From Prorocentrum cordatum (taxonomy: Eukaryota > Sar > Dinophyceae > Prorocentrales > Prorocentraceae), in NCBI GenBank assembly GCA_963575745.1, contig CAUYUJ010008047.1:397673-461672 (forward strand): a stretch of DNA of 64,000 nt, given 5' to 3'. Of this stretch, positions 54,170 through 64,000 are shown piece by piece. The notes under the pieces are model-generated. The model made no database searches. It was not told the origin of the DNA and saw only the letters and a program-made list of their open reading frames with translations. Each line of letters begins with the position of its first letter. Position 1 is the stretch's first letter. A program made the translations under genes and the position numbers.

Positions 54170-56527
54170 GGTGATGCTGGCGATGTATGCTGGAATGATA
54201 TATGCTGGCGACCGCCTCTGTGTGTCGATTGGGAGCTGGCCAGACACTGGTGCGTGGGAAAACCGGACGGTGTCGACGCAGAACGGTGGCTCAACGTGGC
54301 CCGGAGACAATGGGACCAACACGATCAGATCTGGAGGCATGCCGTGCACGACGCGTCCCTCGTCAAGGGTACGTCGGACGCGCAGCGTTGGGCGGACGAC
54401 CTGTCGCGGCATTTTTCTGTTGCTATGTAGACGACCCGCGAACGGGCCAGGCTATTGCAGCAGGCGGCGGTGGAGGCCAAAGAGGGCAGGCCAGACCCGG
54501 AGGAGCACGAAGACAGCAGGAGGCACAGCAACGGCAAGATGCATATGACCTGGAATACCTCTTTGGGGTATGACAAGGGAGATGCGGGCCAACGCGCAGC
54601 CGCCCTTCCATGAGCGCCAACTCGCAAATCTCGTCGTGAGGTCCAACCAGCTGCTGTACTTGATGCGCCGCGGCCAAGGGAGGGAGGAGGCGTGCCGTGT
54701 GCTTCACCAATGCCTGCGTGTGGCGGCGGCGCCATGCGACTACTTGTGGGAGACGGCGTGGAGAGGCGCCCGTGCGGGGCGCGCCCCTATGCGACGACAG
54801 CAGCACTGACCCTGCGGCGCCCACCACCACGACGAGCACGGAGGAGCCACTGCAACTACTTTCAAAGAGATGGCGAAAAATCTCGGAAAGGGACGTCTCA
54901 AAAAGGCGGACAGACAGACTGCGGCTGGGGCCCAAGCGGCTCCGACAACGGGTTTGGGACGACCAGGACATGTTTGATATGTGGGGTGCGATACACCTGC
55001 AGCGAGGTACAGCGGCAGGTTCTGACGGATGGTCTGGGACACCTGCGGCTGACCTGGGTGGTATCGTGGCCCTGGCCGTCGCCTTGGCCTTTGACGCCTT
55101 CGAGATGGTCAGAGGCACGACAGGTCCACCTCGCTAAGGAGAGCCCGCCTACGGGGGGAGGGGCCACCCCGGTCTCGCAACTCTGATCGATCACGGTGTT
55201 CAGCCCATGGTGCAGGGTCTGGGCCACAGCGCGCCTGCGATCTCACTCCTGCGCCGCCTGGTGCAAGGAGTGGCGGCCGCAAGAGGCCCACGGGGCAATG
55301 CAGGGCGCTATGGTGCACGACGCGGCAGCGCGTGTCATTGCTGCCCTGGAGGCTGGCGAGCTCGGCACGTCTTGGGACTACAGCTTGGCGTTCGACTGGG
55401 TACATCCTACGGCTGCCTGGAGCAGTTCGGTATGCCCAGCCACTTTGCGAATATGCTGGGTTAGGCAATGGACCAACCGACGACGGTGGCTACAATTACA
55501 TGGGGCCACTGCCAAACATCCAGAAGAAAGACGTGTCCACCTCCCTCTCACAGGGGGAATATGTGGCCCGCCTTGGCCATTTTGGCCATGCTCACGGGAC
55601 TGATCTGTTAAATTGCCTCGCGTGAGCCGGGGGTATGCTTATGCACAAGCCCTGGGTATGGTTCTGGGTATGGTGGAGAACGACGGCAAGCATCAATGGG
55701 CACACCGTGACTCGCTGAAGCGACGGCAGCTGCAGGCGCGGGGGGATGTCCACGCGGACATCATCTTCCCGAGCCTGACGATCTTGGAGATGAAACTCAC
55801 TGGAGGGAAGCACCGGGCCGCCAGCACCAGCGAGGCCAAGCGCATGCCCAAAACATAACCACAGGCGGAACGTGCTCGGCTGCTGCCGCTCCCTCCTCGA
55901 CATCGACAAGAAGCGGTAGCTGCAACGCCGCTGTCCTCGACTCCGTACGGGTGGTTCAACTCCACGCCGCCGCGCGCGGCCACGGACTAGCTCCAGCCAG
56001 CCGTCCACAGCGCCACTGGTGTACCGCGACGGTCGTCGCCGCACCTCAAACGCCTGGTCGTGGGCCACCAGGTCGACGCGCGGTTCCGCGCGCAGCAGGA
56101 GACGCTCGTCGCCACAGCGCGTGTTGCATCCGAAAGAACGGAGGACTGCAGCACGCCGGGCGCTTGGGTGACACGACAGAACCTTGCAGGCACTACCAAC
56201 AACACCTTCAGGTTGATGGGGTGGAGGAATATATCACGGTGGAAGTGGTACCACCACGGGATCGCCGAGAAGATCTCCCTGGACAACACGGATGAACACT
56301 GGCACTCGCTCATCTTCCTGGGCCGCATACTATGGGAGCCGTGGCGGCACCACAAATTCTATGGCTGGTTGGGTACGACACGGAACGATGCGCTGGCGTG
56401 CAGGACTGCCCACTACGACGCGAAGCGGCTCAAGGCCGCCATCGCCAGTGCGCAGGAGCACTCGTCTGCGTTGGCGGTGCTCACGGGAGGCCTCGTTTAC
56501 CAGCCTCGGACTTATCCCTATCCCTGA
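54170..56527 (+). pseudogene. Decayed LINE ORF2 with reverse transcriptase, plus strand
   Basis: In order: VARRQWDQHDQIWRHAVHDA (near 54290-54340), a linker block ending in TAG at 54428; PPFHERQLANLVVRSNQLLY (54600-54660); RGTAAGSDGWSGTPAADL (55005-55060), the pre-palm KxxGxDGW block; WCKEWRPQEAHGAMQGA and WDYSLAFDWVHPTAA (55375-55420), motif A; FGMPSHFANML and SLSQG (motif B, near 55550); then directly LGMVENDGKHQWAHRDSL (55660-55710), which normally follows motif C. The YVDD motif between them is missing, apparently deleted around 55620-55640. A further region to 56527 (WYHHGIAEKI, IFLGRILWEPWRHH) may be its C-terminal extension. Several frameshifts are present. Confidence 0.65.
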
Positions 56528-56653
56528 GATTGGCACGCCCAAAGGCGACGACAATCTTACGGATGCGCCCTCAAAAATAAGGGAATATCTAAGATTGGCA
56601 TTGTGATGAGGCGATGCCCAGCTTAGGGATAGGGATACGTTCCAGGCTGGTAA
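56495..56653. repeat. Fold-back (MITE-like) inverted repeat, 159 bp
   Basis: Arms of about 64 bp at 56495-56559 and 56590-56653. The outer 33 bp pair with four mismatches and one bulged base (TTACCAGCCT...ATCCCTATCCCT), the inner half more loosely; the loop is about 30 nt and itself contains CCCTcaaaaatAAGGG. No coding potential. Confidence 0.8.
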
Positions 56654-56876
56654 CTTGCGTCGCCTGCTGCCTTCGAGCGGAGCCCGGACAACGACCCTTC
56701 GATGGGATGCCCGTGGCGTGCGTGCGCTGCGCATGCGACCGACCACGTGGTGCGGGAGTGTCGAGGAGGGGCGTTCAAGGGCCAGCCTCGTGTCCGTCCA
56801 GGATGGCCCGCGGGTGGAAAACGGCGGAAGGATGTGGAGAAGCGGCTGCTGCTGTGGGGTGGCAGCTATCAGGACA

Positions 56877-57012
56877 GCAATTTTGCATCACGGGTACAGT
56901 GGTGCTCGTCACAAAAACTCTTGCGCGGACGGGGATCTCTAACCGCAATGTTGGATCACGGGTGCGGTGGTGCTCGTCACAGGTACTGTTGCGCCGACGG
57001 GGGCCTCCAACC
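56877..57012. repeat. 68-bp tandem duplication
   Basis: Two adjacent units share ATCACGGGT, GTGGTGCTCGTCACA and GACGGGG, about 80 percent identical. Confidence 0.85.
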
Positions 57013-59300
57013 CCCGACTACACAAAGGTTCCAACCTTCTCTGCTTGGGACCCTCCTTCGAGCGAGGTCATCGTGAAGGCTTTCGTCTTTGCCAACATAT
57101 TTTTTCCTAAGGTTGCCAAATCTCAGAGTCCAAAACTCGTGCTGTCTTTCGGGACATACACGTAGAACCGTCAAGCCCACGTACCGAATACGGGGGAAAA
57201 CTAACTAATACATTGCTCGGACATGGGACCGTGAGCATCCGTTGGAGAGCACAACTCATCAGAAGGGGGCGCCTGTCCTGGAGCGGGTGTTCCTCTCAGA
57301 TAAAACCCCACATGAAACGACCGATGCACACTGCCAATATCATGTATGATTTCAAGAGCAGAACAACAGTGAACTAGCACGAATGATGGCCAAGAGTACC
57401 GGACTTCCCACGACAGTGTTAGCAGCGGTCTTTAATCGGCACCATGCGCAAACATCAATTTGCCTGAATGGGGTCGCGATTGCATGGAAACACCCGGGTA
57501 AAGGTGTAGCAGTTGGGTGTCCCTCCGCAATTCTCATGGTGCCGAATTGTTCGTACGAGCCAATTGGGCAACTCTGGCCAGGATTGGGTAAATGTAGCGT
57601 CAACTTCCGTGTAAGGTTGCCGCCAAGACAACCGCATGTGTCGCTATGTCGGGCAGTCGGCTCAAGAAGCTCCAAGGATGCATGAAACAGCATGGGGACG
57701 TCCATGGGCGAGGGCCCTGCCCCCCTACCTTGGAGTGGACGACTTTGCTGGACAGATAAAAGCACGAGCTGGGTCGAAACCTACGTTGAAATGCATGTTC
57801 GCGAAGTTGCAGAAGAGGGCGAACAAGCTCAGCGTAGCGCAGGACGTACGTATGTGATCTCAGGTCCTGCAGATACTATGGTGCTGAGGTCGTGGGACTG
57901 GACGGGAAGGATCTGCATCAGGCGCAGTTCTGTCCTGAAGACTGTCCGATGGGGAACCATCTAAACATCGATATCTGGCATTCCTGTTTTTCCAAGACCC
58001 GCCTTCGTGCTGGCTCTAGGGCCCGCCATCCTTTGGTTCAGGACTGCTTGGAAGATGTGTGCGGGACATTGCCGGGCTGGAATATTCGGAGACTGATGTA
58101 CCTGGCTGCGCCGATCGGTGCGATAGCCCTCTCTTGAAACGATGTTAGAGGATCTCTAGGAGCTGCCTGGGTCTCTCTTGAGGTGGGATGGAAATTCGGC
58201 ACCACATTTGATGTGATAAACTCGAATGGGGGACAGTGATCCTAACGTCCACGTCCCTCAGCTGAATATTCAGAATGACTTAGGATCGGCATGGATACTG
58301 ATGCTGTCCAGTAGTGCTACGGTGAAACTGCAGCTACCAAGAAGTGTAGAATTGGACATGGCTGTTGCTCGGAACCTAGATGGCCCCAAACTCCCCTGGA
58401 ACTCAAGCGAAAAGGTGGCTTTGAACTCCTTCAGCCTCACATGGCAATGTCCGAAGAGCAAGTTGCTTCGTGCAGGGTATGCTGGTATGCTATCGACACG
58501 GCGTGCGTATGTGGGCTCATGGTAGATGTCATGCACCATCGTTTTGTACACTGCCCCGTCCCCAATCCTCTCGTAGATGAGTTGGATGAGCAAATATGGG
58601 CGATTGCAACTGGTGACCACGAGTCGCAACCCGCTGCTTCTCGGACTCCAGCCTGAGTACTCCTTCATCCTTCTCCCTCCTGAGGGGCGGAGAGCGCGAC
58701 GGGCAATTCTGGTGTCGGGACCCGTCGGTATCTCTTTCAGAGGCTTTCCAACGAAATGTGTTTCGGATGGAATGTTTTCAAAGATGGCCATCGGGTGCTG
58801 TGCCGTGCGGGGGGGGGGCTTGCAGTCCTTGATGCGAATAGTGAACGGTGGGCAATGTATATAGAAAAAGAGTTGGCAGAGAGCTTCCACAGACCAGCCC
58901 TGCGGCGGAAAACGTGGCTGCTTACGTTGCCTTGACTCATTTCCCCCTCATGAACTGGATGAGTGTAGGCTCCAGAGGAGTAAAAGGCGTGACCTCGTGG
59001 CCCCCTTTGTCAGCTGTGCAACAGGACATCCTACCATGCAGGAGCACATGTGCTCGCTGTAGGACGGCGCGCGTGCAACGCAGAGGTTGTGAAGACCAAA
59101 CGGCCTGGACGAGGGCTCGGACAAATGGAGAATGGCTATCGGGAGCGCGGCGGCGGATGCCGCGGCTGAGCAAGGAACCCTCAGTCACAACCGCCCCTCC
59201 AGCCAGGAACTGGAAGATGCCCTGCAGAGAGCAAAGCCCTCTGTGCATACCCATTGTATGTGGCCAGGTCTGTGGTTCTGTTAACCAAGGAGCAGCCCCA
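57013..59300. other. Unassigned, lower-GC stretch
   Basis: Base composition is closer to balanced here than elsewhere. The longest natural-looking frame is on the minus strand at 58270-58890 (206 codons), with no motif I recognise and no SL nearby. No RNA gene was identified by eye. Confidence 0.4.
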
Positions 59301-59353
59301 CCCCTCTGCGCGTAGAGGGGCACTTTCGTCGCAGCCGCTTGGATCCAAGCGGC
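59301..59353. repeat. Two adjacent perfect inverted repeats
   Basis: CCCCTCT-gcgcgt-AGAGGGG at 59301-59320, followed after 13 bp by the 20-bp perfect palindrome GCCGCTTGGATCCAAGCGGC at 59334-59353. Confidence 0.9.
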
Positions 59354-62300
59354 GCCTGGGGGCGGCCGAGGGGCGCTACGGGGTCTAATTGGTAACAAAC
59401 AAGAAATATAAAAGAGCGCGGGCGCGGGGGAGAAGAAGGCGGAGTACGCTCAGAGCATGAAGTCCATGAGTTTGTGTGTGTGTACACGCGCGTAGAGGAA
59501 CGCAGCATGGCATACACACAAACTGTCGGAGCTCTGAACGGATTTCCTGGATCGGCGCTAGACGCCCCTGGCGCGCGGAGCGCGCAAGGGGCGGCGGCCA
59601 GACGCCGCCAGGGGGCCTAGCACAGGCCCGAAGAAATCAGAGCGGAGCTCTGAAAGTTTATGTGTACGTATACGGTGTTCTTCGCCGAGGGGAGGGAGAT
59701 ATTCCGAAGGGCACGGGGCCATTCCGAGGAAGGGGAGGGAGCTATTCTCAGGAATGAAGGGGATGTAAGGGGATTGAGCTACTCCGAGGGAAGGAGGGGG
59801 AGCTGTTCTCTTCTAAGGGGGGAGGGGAGGGGGCTACTCCGACGGCTCCGTCTTCAAGAGCCTTCGCACGCTTGGATATGTTTGGGGAGGCCGCGCGGGA
59901 GGGCTGCCGCCACGCTCCCCCCCGGCATTTGCCTGGAATGGCCGCTGTGCCGCGGCTCGCCGGCTACTGCAGGCCCAGAGCCCAGTTGCCCGCTCCTCAC
60001 TCCAGAGGGCCCCAGGGGCGGCGCCCCATCCCCCAAATGGGGGAGCACGAACAGACACTTCGAGCCTTACGCCCCGAGACTGCCCACATAACTCCCCAGA
60101 GGCTCCCGAGGACCCCCCGAGGCCCCCCCCAGATGTCGGGGCCCCCGAGAGGCTCCCACGAAGCCCTAAGACGCCCCCCAAACAGCCCCGCAAGAGCGCA
60201 CCTGAGGGGGCGCGCCCGAGCGCGCAAGAGCGCTCCCAGGCGCCCTCATCCAGGCGCCGCCAGGCGGGCCCAGAGCCGATCCAAGAAATCCGAGGGGACC
60301 TCTGGACGTTCATCTTTGAGCCATGTTTTCTGTTTCGAAGTGTGTCTGGCCCGCCCTCTCTGCTGCTCCTCCTCATCCCCTCCCCTCCTCTCACCAGTGT
60401 CAGATCCAGCCGTACGTGCCTCCCGCTGGAGGTGTGCGGGGTGTCATGGAGCGCGCCACAGGCAAGATCGGCCCCCAAAATAGGAGGTGCCTCGGCTTCC
60501 CCTAAGCACCTGCGCGATGTGCTGCGTGACCCCGAGGGCCACAAGCTCTCTATCTGCGAGGCGCGGATAGATCCATATCCACCGTCTGGGGAACCGACAT
60601 CCTGGGACCCCAGCGAGCGGTGGACATGAATAGGCATTGTCCCGGGGGGGGGGGCCAAACATCTGTCCACATCCACCGCGTGCCGAGGTCCCCGAAGATC
60701 GATCCCCCAGGCGGTGGCTATGTATAAATCCCCTCCTCGGATTATCGCTGCTTTGTCCGCTTCCGATGCGATATCTGCTACGGTCAACGCGTATAATATT
60801 GATACACGATAAGAATTCAAAAGCCATGTCGACACTCTTCAAGCGGGGCGTGGCCAGCGACAGTGCCCAAGGATGGGCCGAAAGGGGAAACATGCAAGAG
60901 CAATCTTGGAAAATCGCTCATCCTTACTATCCATGTTGACCGTATCGTTTGTAGCAGCTGAGGTAATTGCACGATCGATGGTCGGCCTGTAAACTTGCAG
61001 GCCCAGTGCAACGAGGAAATCGAATCCCATGGCTCGAAAACCGCTGGGCACCGTGCGGATGAATGTAAGCACCCGTCTTGTGAGCACGGGCCGGCCAAGC
61101 TGCTGTGGCCCGCCCTGATCAGGACAGGCTGGCGTGGGAGCGCACTCGAAAACCGCCCTTCCCGGTCTGTGGGGCTCGGGCTTCGTCCCCGCCTTTCCAT
61201 GCTGGCCTGTCCACTCTGCCGCAGGATGTGTGCATCTCGTCCCAGCTCGGGACCCAGCCTGCAGCAGCCCGCCGCGCCATGCGCGGACATGCGCAGACAT
61301 GCGCAGACATGCGCAGCCTGAGCGCCAGGAGGGCGACGCCGGCGCCCCTGGCCGCCCTGCGTGGCCAGGCAGCGAGGCCCAGGCGGCACAGCTGCGCGGG
61401 AGGCTCCGGAGAAACTCGCAGAAGCACCTGCAGTCCCCGCGCTCCCCATGCGCCAAATGAGGCACGAGTGGGGCGCTTCTGGCCACGGCGAACCACGCCC
61501 ATGAGCAGGCTCCACGAGCTGCACCTAAGGAGCGGCAGACCCCGAAAAAGAATGCCCCTCCAGAGCCCAAAGTGGTTCTGCTTCAGCGCCTTCACTGTAT
61601 CTTCTCGGGGTCGCACTGCCCGCGACGGTCTTGGTCGCGCCACCGCGGAGGTACCGCACACGCCTCGAGCTGTCTCAGCGACCGGAGCAGGAGGGAAGGC
61701 GGAGGAGGAGTTGGCATGGAGCGGACGGGTCCTGAGAAAAATCGGGGGCGTCCAAGAGAGGGGGGCCTGCAAGGACCGCATCGAAATCATAAGGGGGGCA
61801 ATCGCATCGAGGGAGGACCTGGCCATGATGTCCCCCCCCGTTCCCCCTGATCACCACCTCCCCCTTGGCCGCCCCCAAAAAACGGGCCCTGGACCCCAGG
61901 ACCCCACCCCCCTCCGCGAGGCCAAAGTCTCCGTCCCGAGCAAATCTCGGACGGTCCTGGGGCCCAAGGAGTGCCCCCGGGGCTCCGGAGATAAACCTCC
62001 AGGACTCGTTTCGCTCGTGGGTGATGGGACGCATAAGGACCTACCATGACCATGCGGCCTCCTCGGAAGCATCCGTCCGAACCGAACATACACTACAAAC
62101 AAATCGTGGTACATCGATTCCCCAGCGGTGTGGCCAGAAAGACACTGCTGCTAGGGACCTTATGCTATAAGATTTCTCGTCGCGGAAGCCGCCCCTGGAG
62201 GGGGCGACGCACACATGGTATAAGTATGTTTGGTTGATACCGACTACAGGACTTTGTTGCTGCATGGCGACGGTGAAATACATTAAAACGGCCTGTGCGG

Positions 62301-62919
62301 AAGCTTTCGGAGCAGGCTCTCAAACGTTCATGCCTATGCCGCCTTCTCTCCTGCGATCCGATCCATGGCGAGAGGAGGAGCAAAGGAACCGAGGGGGTCT
62401 GAAATGGTTGCGGCCCCAGAACATCGGGCAGGAACATGGGATGAACCCGAATCTGGTCAAAATCGGCCCTGGGACCCCTCGCAGGGTCCATCTGTCCGTG
62501 CGGGACGGCACGGCCGGATCTCCCGGCGACGACGACGACGACGGCGACTGACGGCCCGAAACCAAGACCTCGAGGGCTTCGTGCGGGGCGGCATGGTCGA
62601 CTCTGCGGGCAGGAGTAACTTCATGGGCGCGTCCGATTGACATCACGGGCAGAGACCGCCGGGCGGGACGCACCAAAACTCAAATGAAAGTTGAAATGCT
62701 CACGGGCGAGAACCACTCTCGGTAAGCCTTTCAGACAAGCCTGGGCTGGACAGGGCATCTACCCCTACCGAGAAAATGCCCAAGCTCGGGGCCTCGCTGT
62801 GTCCGTGCGGGACGGCATGGTCCGGATCTCCCGGCGGCCGCCCGGGGAGTTCACGGACGCGACCTCCGCGGCGTGCTGTTGCGCCTCGTGCAGCTGCTCC
62901 TGAAACGGCTTAATGCATC
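59354..62919. other. Unassigned region with local minisatellites
   Basis: At 59690-59850 a GGGAGCTATTC/CTACTCCGAGG word recurs about six times. At 60060-60290 there is a GCCCCC/GAGGCTCCC-type array related to 51.6 kb. At 61286-61315 the ten-base unit GACATGCGCA occurs three times in tandem. No gene recognised. Confidence 0.5.
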
Positions 62920-63050
62920 CTTCCTCCCCCTCCTGCTCCTCCCCCCCTGCTCCTCCTGTTCCTCCTTCCCCCCCTCCTCATCCTGTTCCCCTCCTCTTTC
63001 CCCTCCATCTCTCCTCCTCCTCTTCCCCCTCCTCCACCCCCGCTTCTGAT
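62920..63050. repeat. Pyrimidine-rich tract
   Basis: CTCC/TCC-rich plus strand, about 130 bp. Confidence 0.85.
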
Positions 63051-63255
63051 CCATACCCCGATGAACTGGTCCATACCCCGGCGAACCGGTCTATTCCCTG
63101 GTGGCACCGGGGAATAGTCCAGATTGCGGGCGCAGCTGTAGCGAATGTTTCGAACGGGGTCGTCCTGGAAAGGTAAGAAAACCAAGAGAGTAGGATTATG
63201 TGCAACCATTCGCTTCCCCCAAAAAGTCCCCAGGGAATGGATCAGGCGGCGCGCG

Positions 63256-63262
63256 CAGTAGT

Positions 63263-63308
<46 letters not shown>

Positions 63309-63327
63309 CTAGTAGTACTAGTAGTAC

Positions 63328-63400
<73 letters not shown>

Positions 63401-63429
63401 CGTAGTCGTAGTCGTAGTAGTAGTAGTAA

Positions 63430-63489
<60 letters not shown>

Positions 63490-63490
63490 A

Positions 63491-63525
<35 letters not shown>

Positions 63526-63545
63526 TAAGTAAGTCTAGTAAGAGT
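63256..63545. repeat. (GCA)n-(GTA)n trinucleotide microsatellite
   Basis: AGC units, then long AGT/GTA runs with CGT variants. Confidence 0.96.
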
Positions 63546-63619
63546 ATAAGTAGAAAAAAGTAGTAGCAGGATCAGTACCGGCGCCGCCGTTCGTCCGAAG
63601 TACCCTGGTCAGTAACGCG

Positions 63620-63920
63620 GAGGTTAGTGGTGGAAGTAGTAGAAGTAGTAGATAGTAGTAGTACTATAGTAGTATTAATAGTAGTAGTAGTAGAAGTAGT
63701 AGTAGTCGTAGTAGTAATAGTAATAGTAGAGTCGTAGTCGAAGTAAGCATAGTCGTAGTGAAGTCGTATTCGTAGCGTAGTAGTAGTGATGATAAAAGTA
63801 GTAGTAGTAGAATAAGTAGTAGTATAGTAGTACAGTAGTAGTAGTAGTAAGTAAATAGTAGTAGTAGTGTAGTAAGTAGTATAGTAGTAAGTAAAATTTC
63901 AAGCATATATGAAACATAAC
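63620..63920. repeat. Degenerate (AGT)n array
   Basis: A less perfect continuation of the preceding microsatellite with AGTATAGT-type variants. The end of the window shows nothing else. Confidence 0.9.
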
Positions 63921-64000
63921 ATTAGTAGTAAGTAGAATTCTGAAGTACTCGTAGATGAATAGTAGTAGTCGTAGTGGCTATACTGGAAAACAGTAATCGT

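Noticed and set aside
54409-54440. RT YVDD motif in the frame FFCCYVDDPRTGQ
   Set aside because: It lies upstream of motif A and in a frame with poorer composition than the overlapping linker reading, so probably a coincidence.
58270-58890. 206-codon minus-strand gene
   Set aside because: Natural-looking composition but no recognisable motif, leader or homologous copy; listed only as unassigned sequence.
59301-59353. Bacterial-type rho-independent terminator
   Set aside because: No U-tract follows, and the context is a eukaryotic nuclear genome.

Overview
The window is nuclear DNA of a dinoflagellate, assigned from three lines of evidence. (1) The 22-nt dinoflagellate spliced-leader (DinoSL) sequence is embedded in the DNA at 12262-12283 (exact), in its duplicate at 27842-27863 (exact) and at 50958-50979 (21 of 22), each time just upstream of an open frame on the same strand. 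(2) The proteins that can be recognised are reverse-transcriptase families typical of dinoflagellate genomes. (3) The rest is GC-rich DNA with long purine/pyrimidine microsatellites and open frames on both strands. Genus cannot be decided. I found no rRNA, tRNA, CRISPR array or bacterial-type operon, and no convincing cellular gene apart from one SL-bearing retrogene candidate.

Layout: 0.4-4.3 kb is a scrambled LINE: RT on the minus strand split by about 580 bp of (TC)n, with an endonuclease piece on the plus strand. 4.3-5.9 kb is microsatellite and unassigned sequence. 5949-21400 and 21501-36980 are the same ~15.5 kb block, present twice on either side of a 100-N gap. Each block holds on the minus strand (a) a LINE with a 5' SL, ORF1 (RanBP2-like zinc finger plus coiled coil) and ORF2 (endonuclease, RT, zinc knuckle, RNase H, Cys-rich tail), and (b) a decayed tyrosine-recombinase (YR) retroelement of 5.9 kb. 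Both edges of the duplication coincide with the gap, so the simplest reading is two contigs whose overlap was not merged.

37-44 kb is mostly satellite and low-complexity DNA. 44.2-46.2 kb (minus) and 47.1-48.8 kb (plus) are two LINE 3' halves pointing away from each other. 49.9-51.0 kb is a minus-strand open frame downstream of a relict SL. 51.6-52.5 kb is a proline/glycine-type minisatellite. 54.2-56.5 kb is a third decayed LINE RT, followed by a fold-back element. 57-64 kb is unassigned sequence ending in a (TAG)n block.

The most notable object is the YR retroelement at 14821-20738 (copy 30401-36318). Its termini form the split-direct-repeat pattern A1-ORF-B1-A2-B2, and its coding region runs Cys-rich/helical N-terminus, RT, RNase H, tyrosine recombinase, then a cytosine-methyltransferase-like domain. 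It is inactivated by stops, frameshifts, a (TC)n expansion and loss of the catalytic tyrosine. The LINE in copy 1 looks close to intact, and its 5' end at the SL suggests that trans-spliced element RNA was copied back into the genome.
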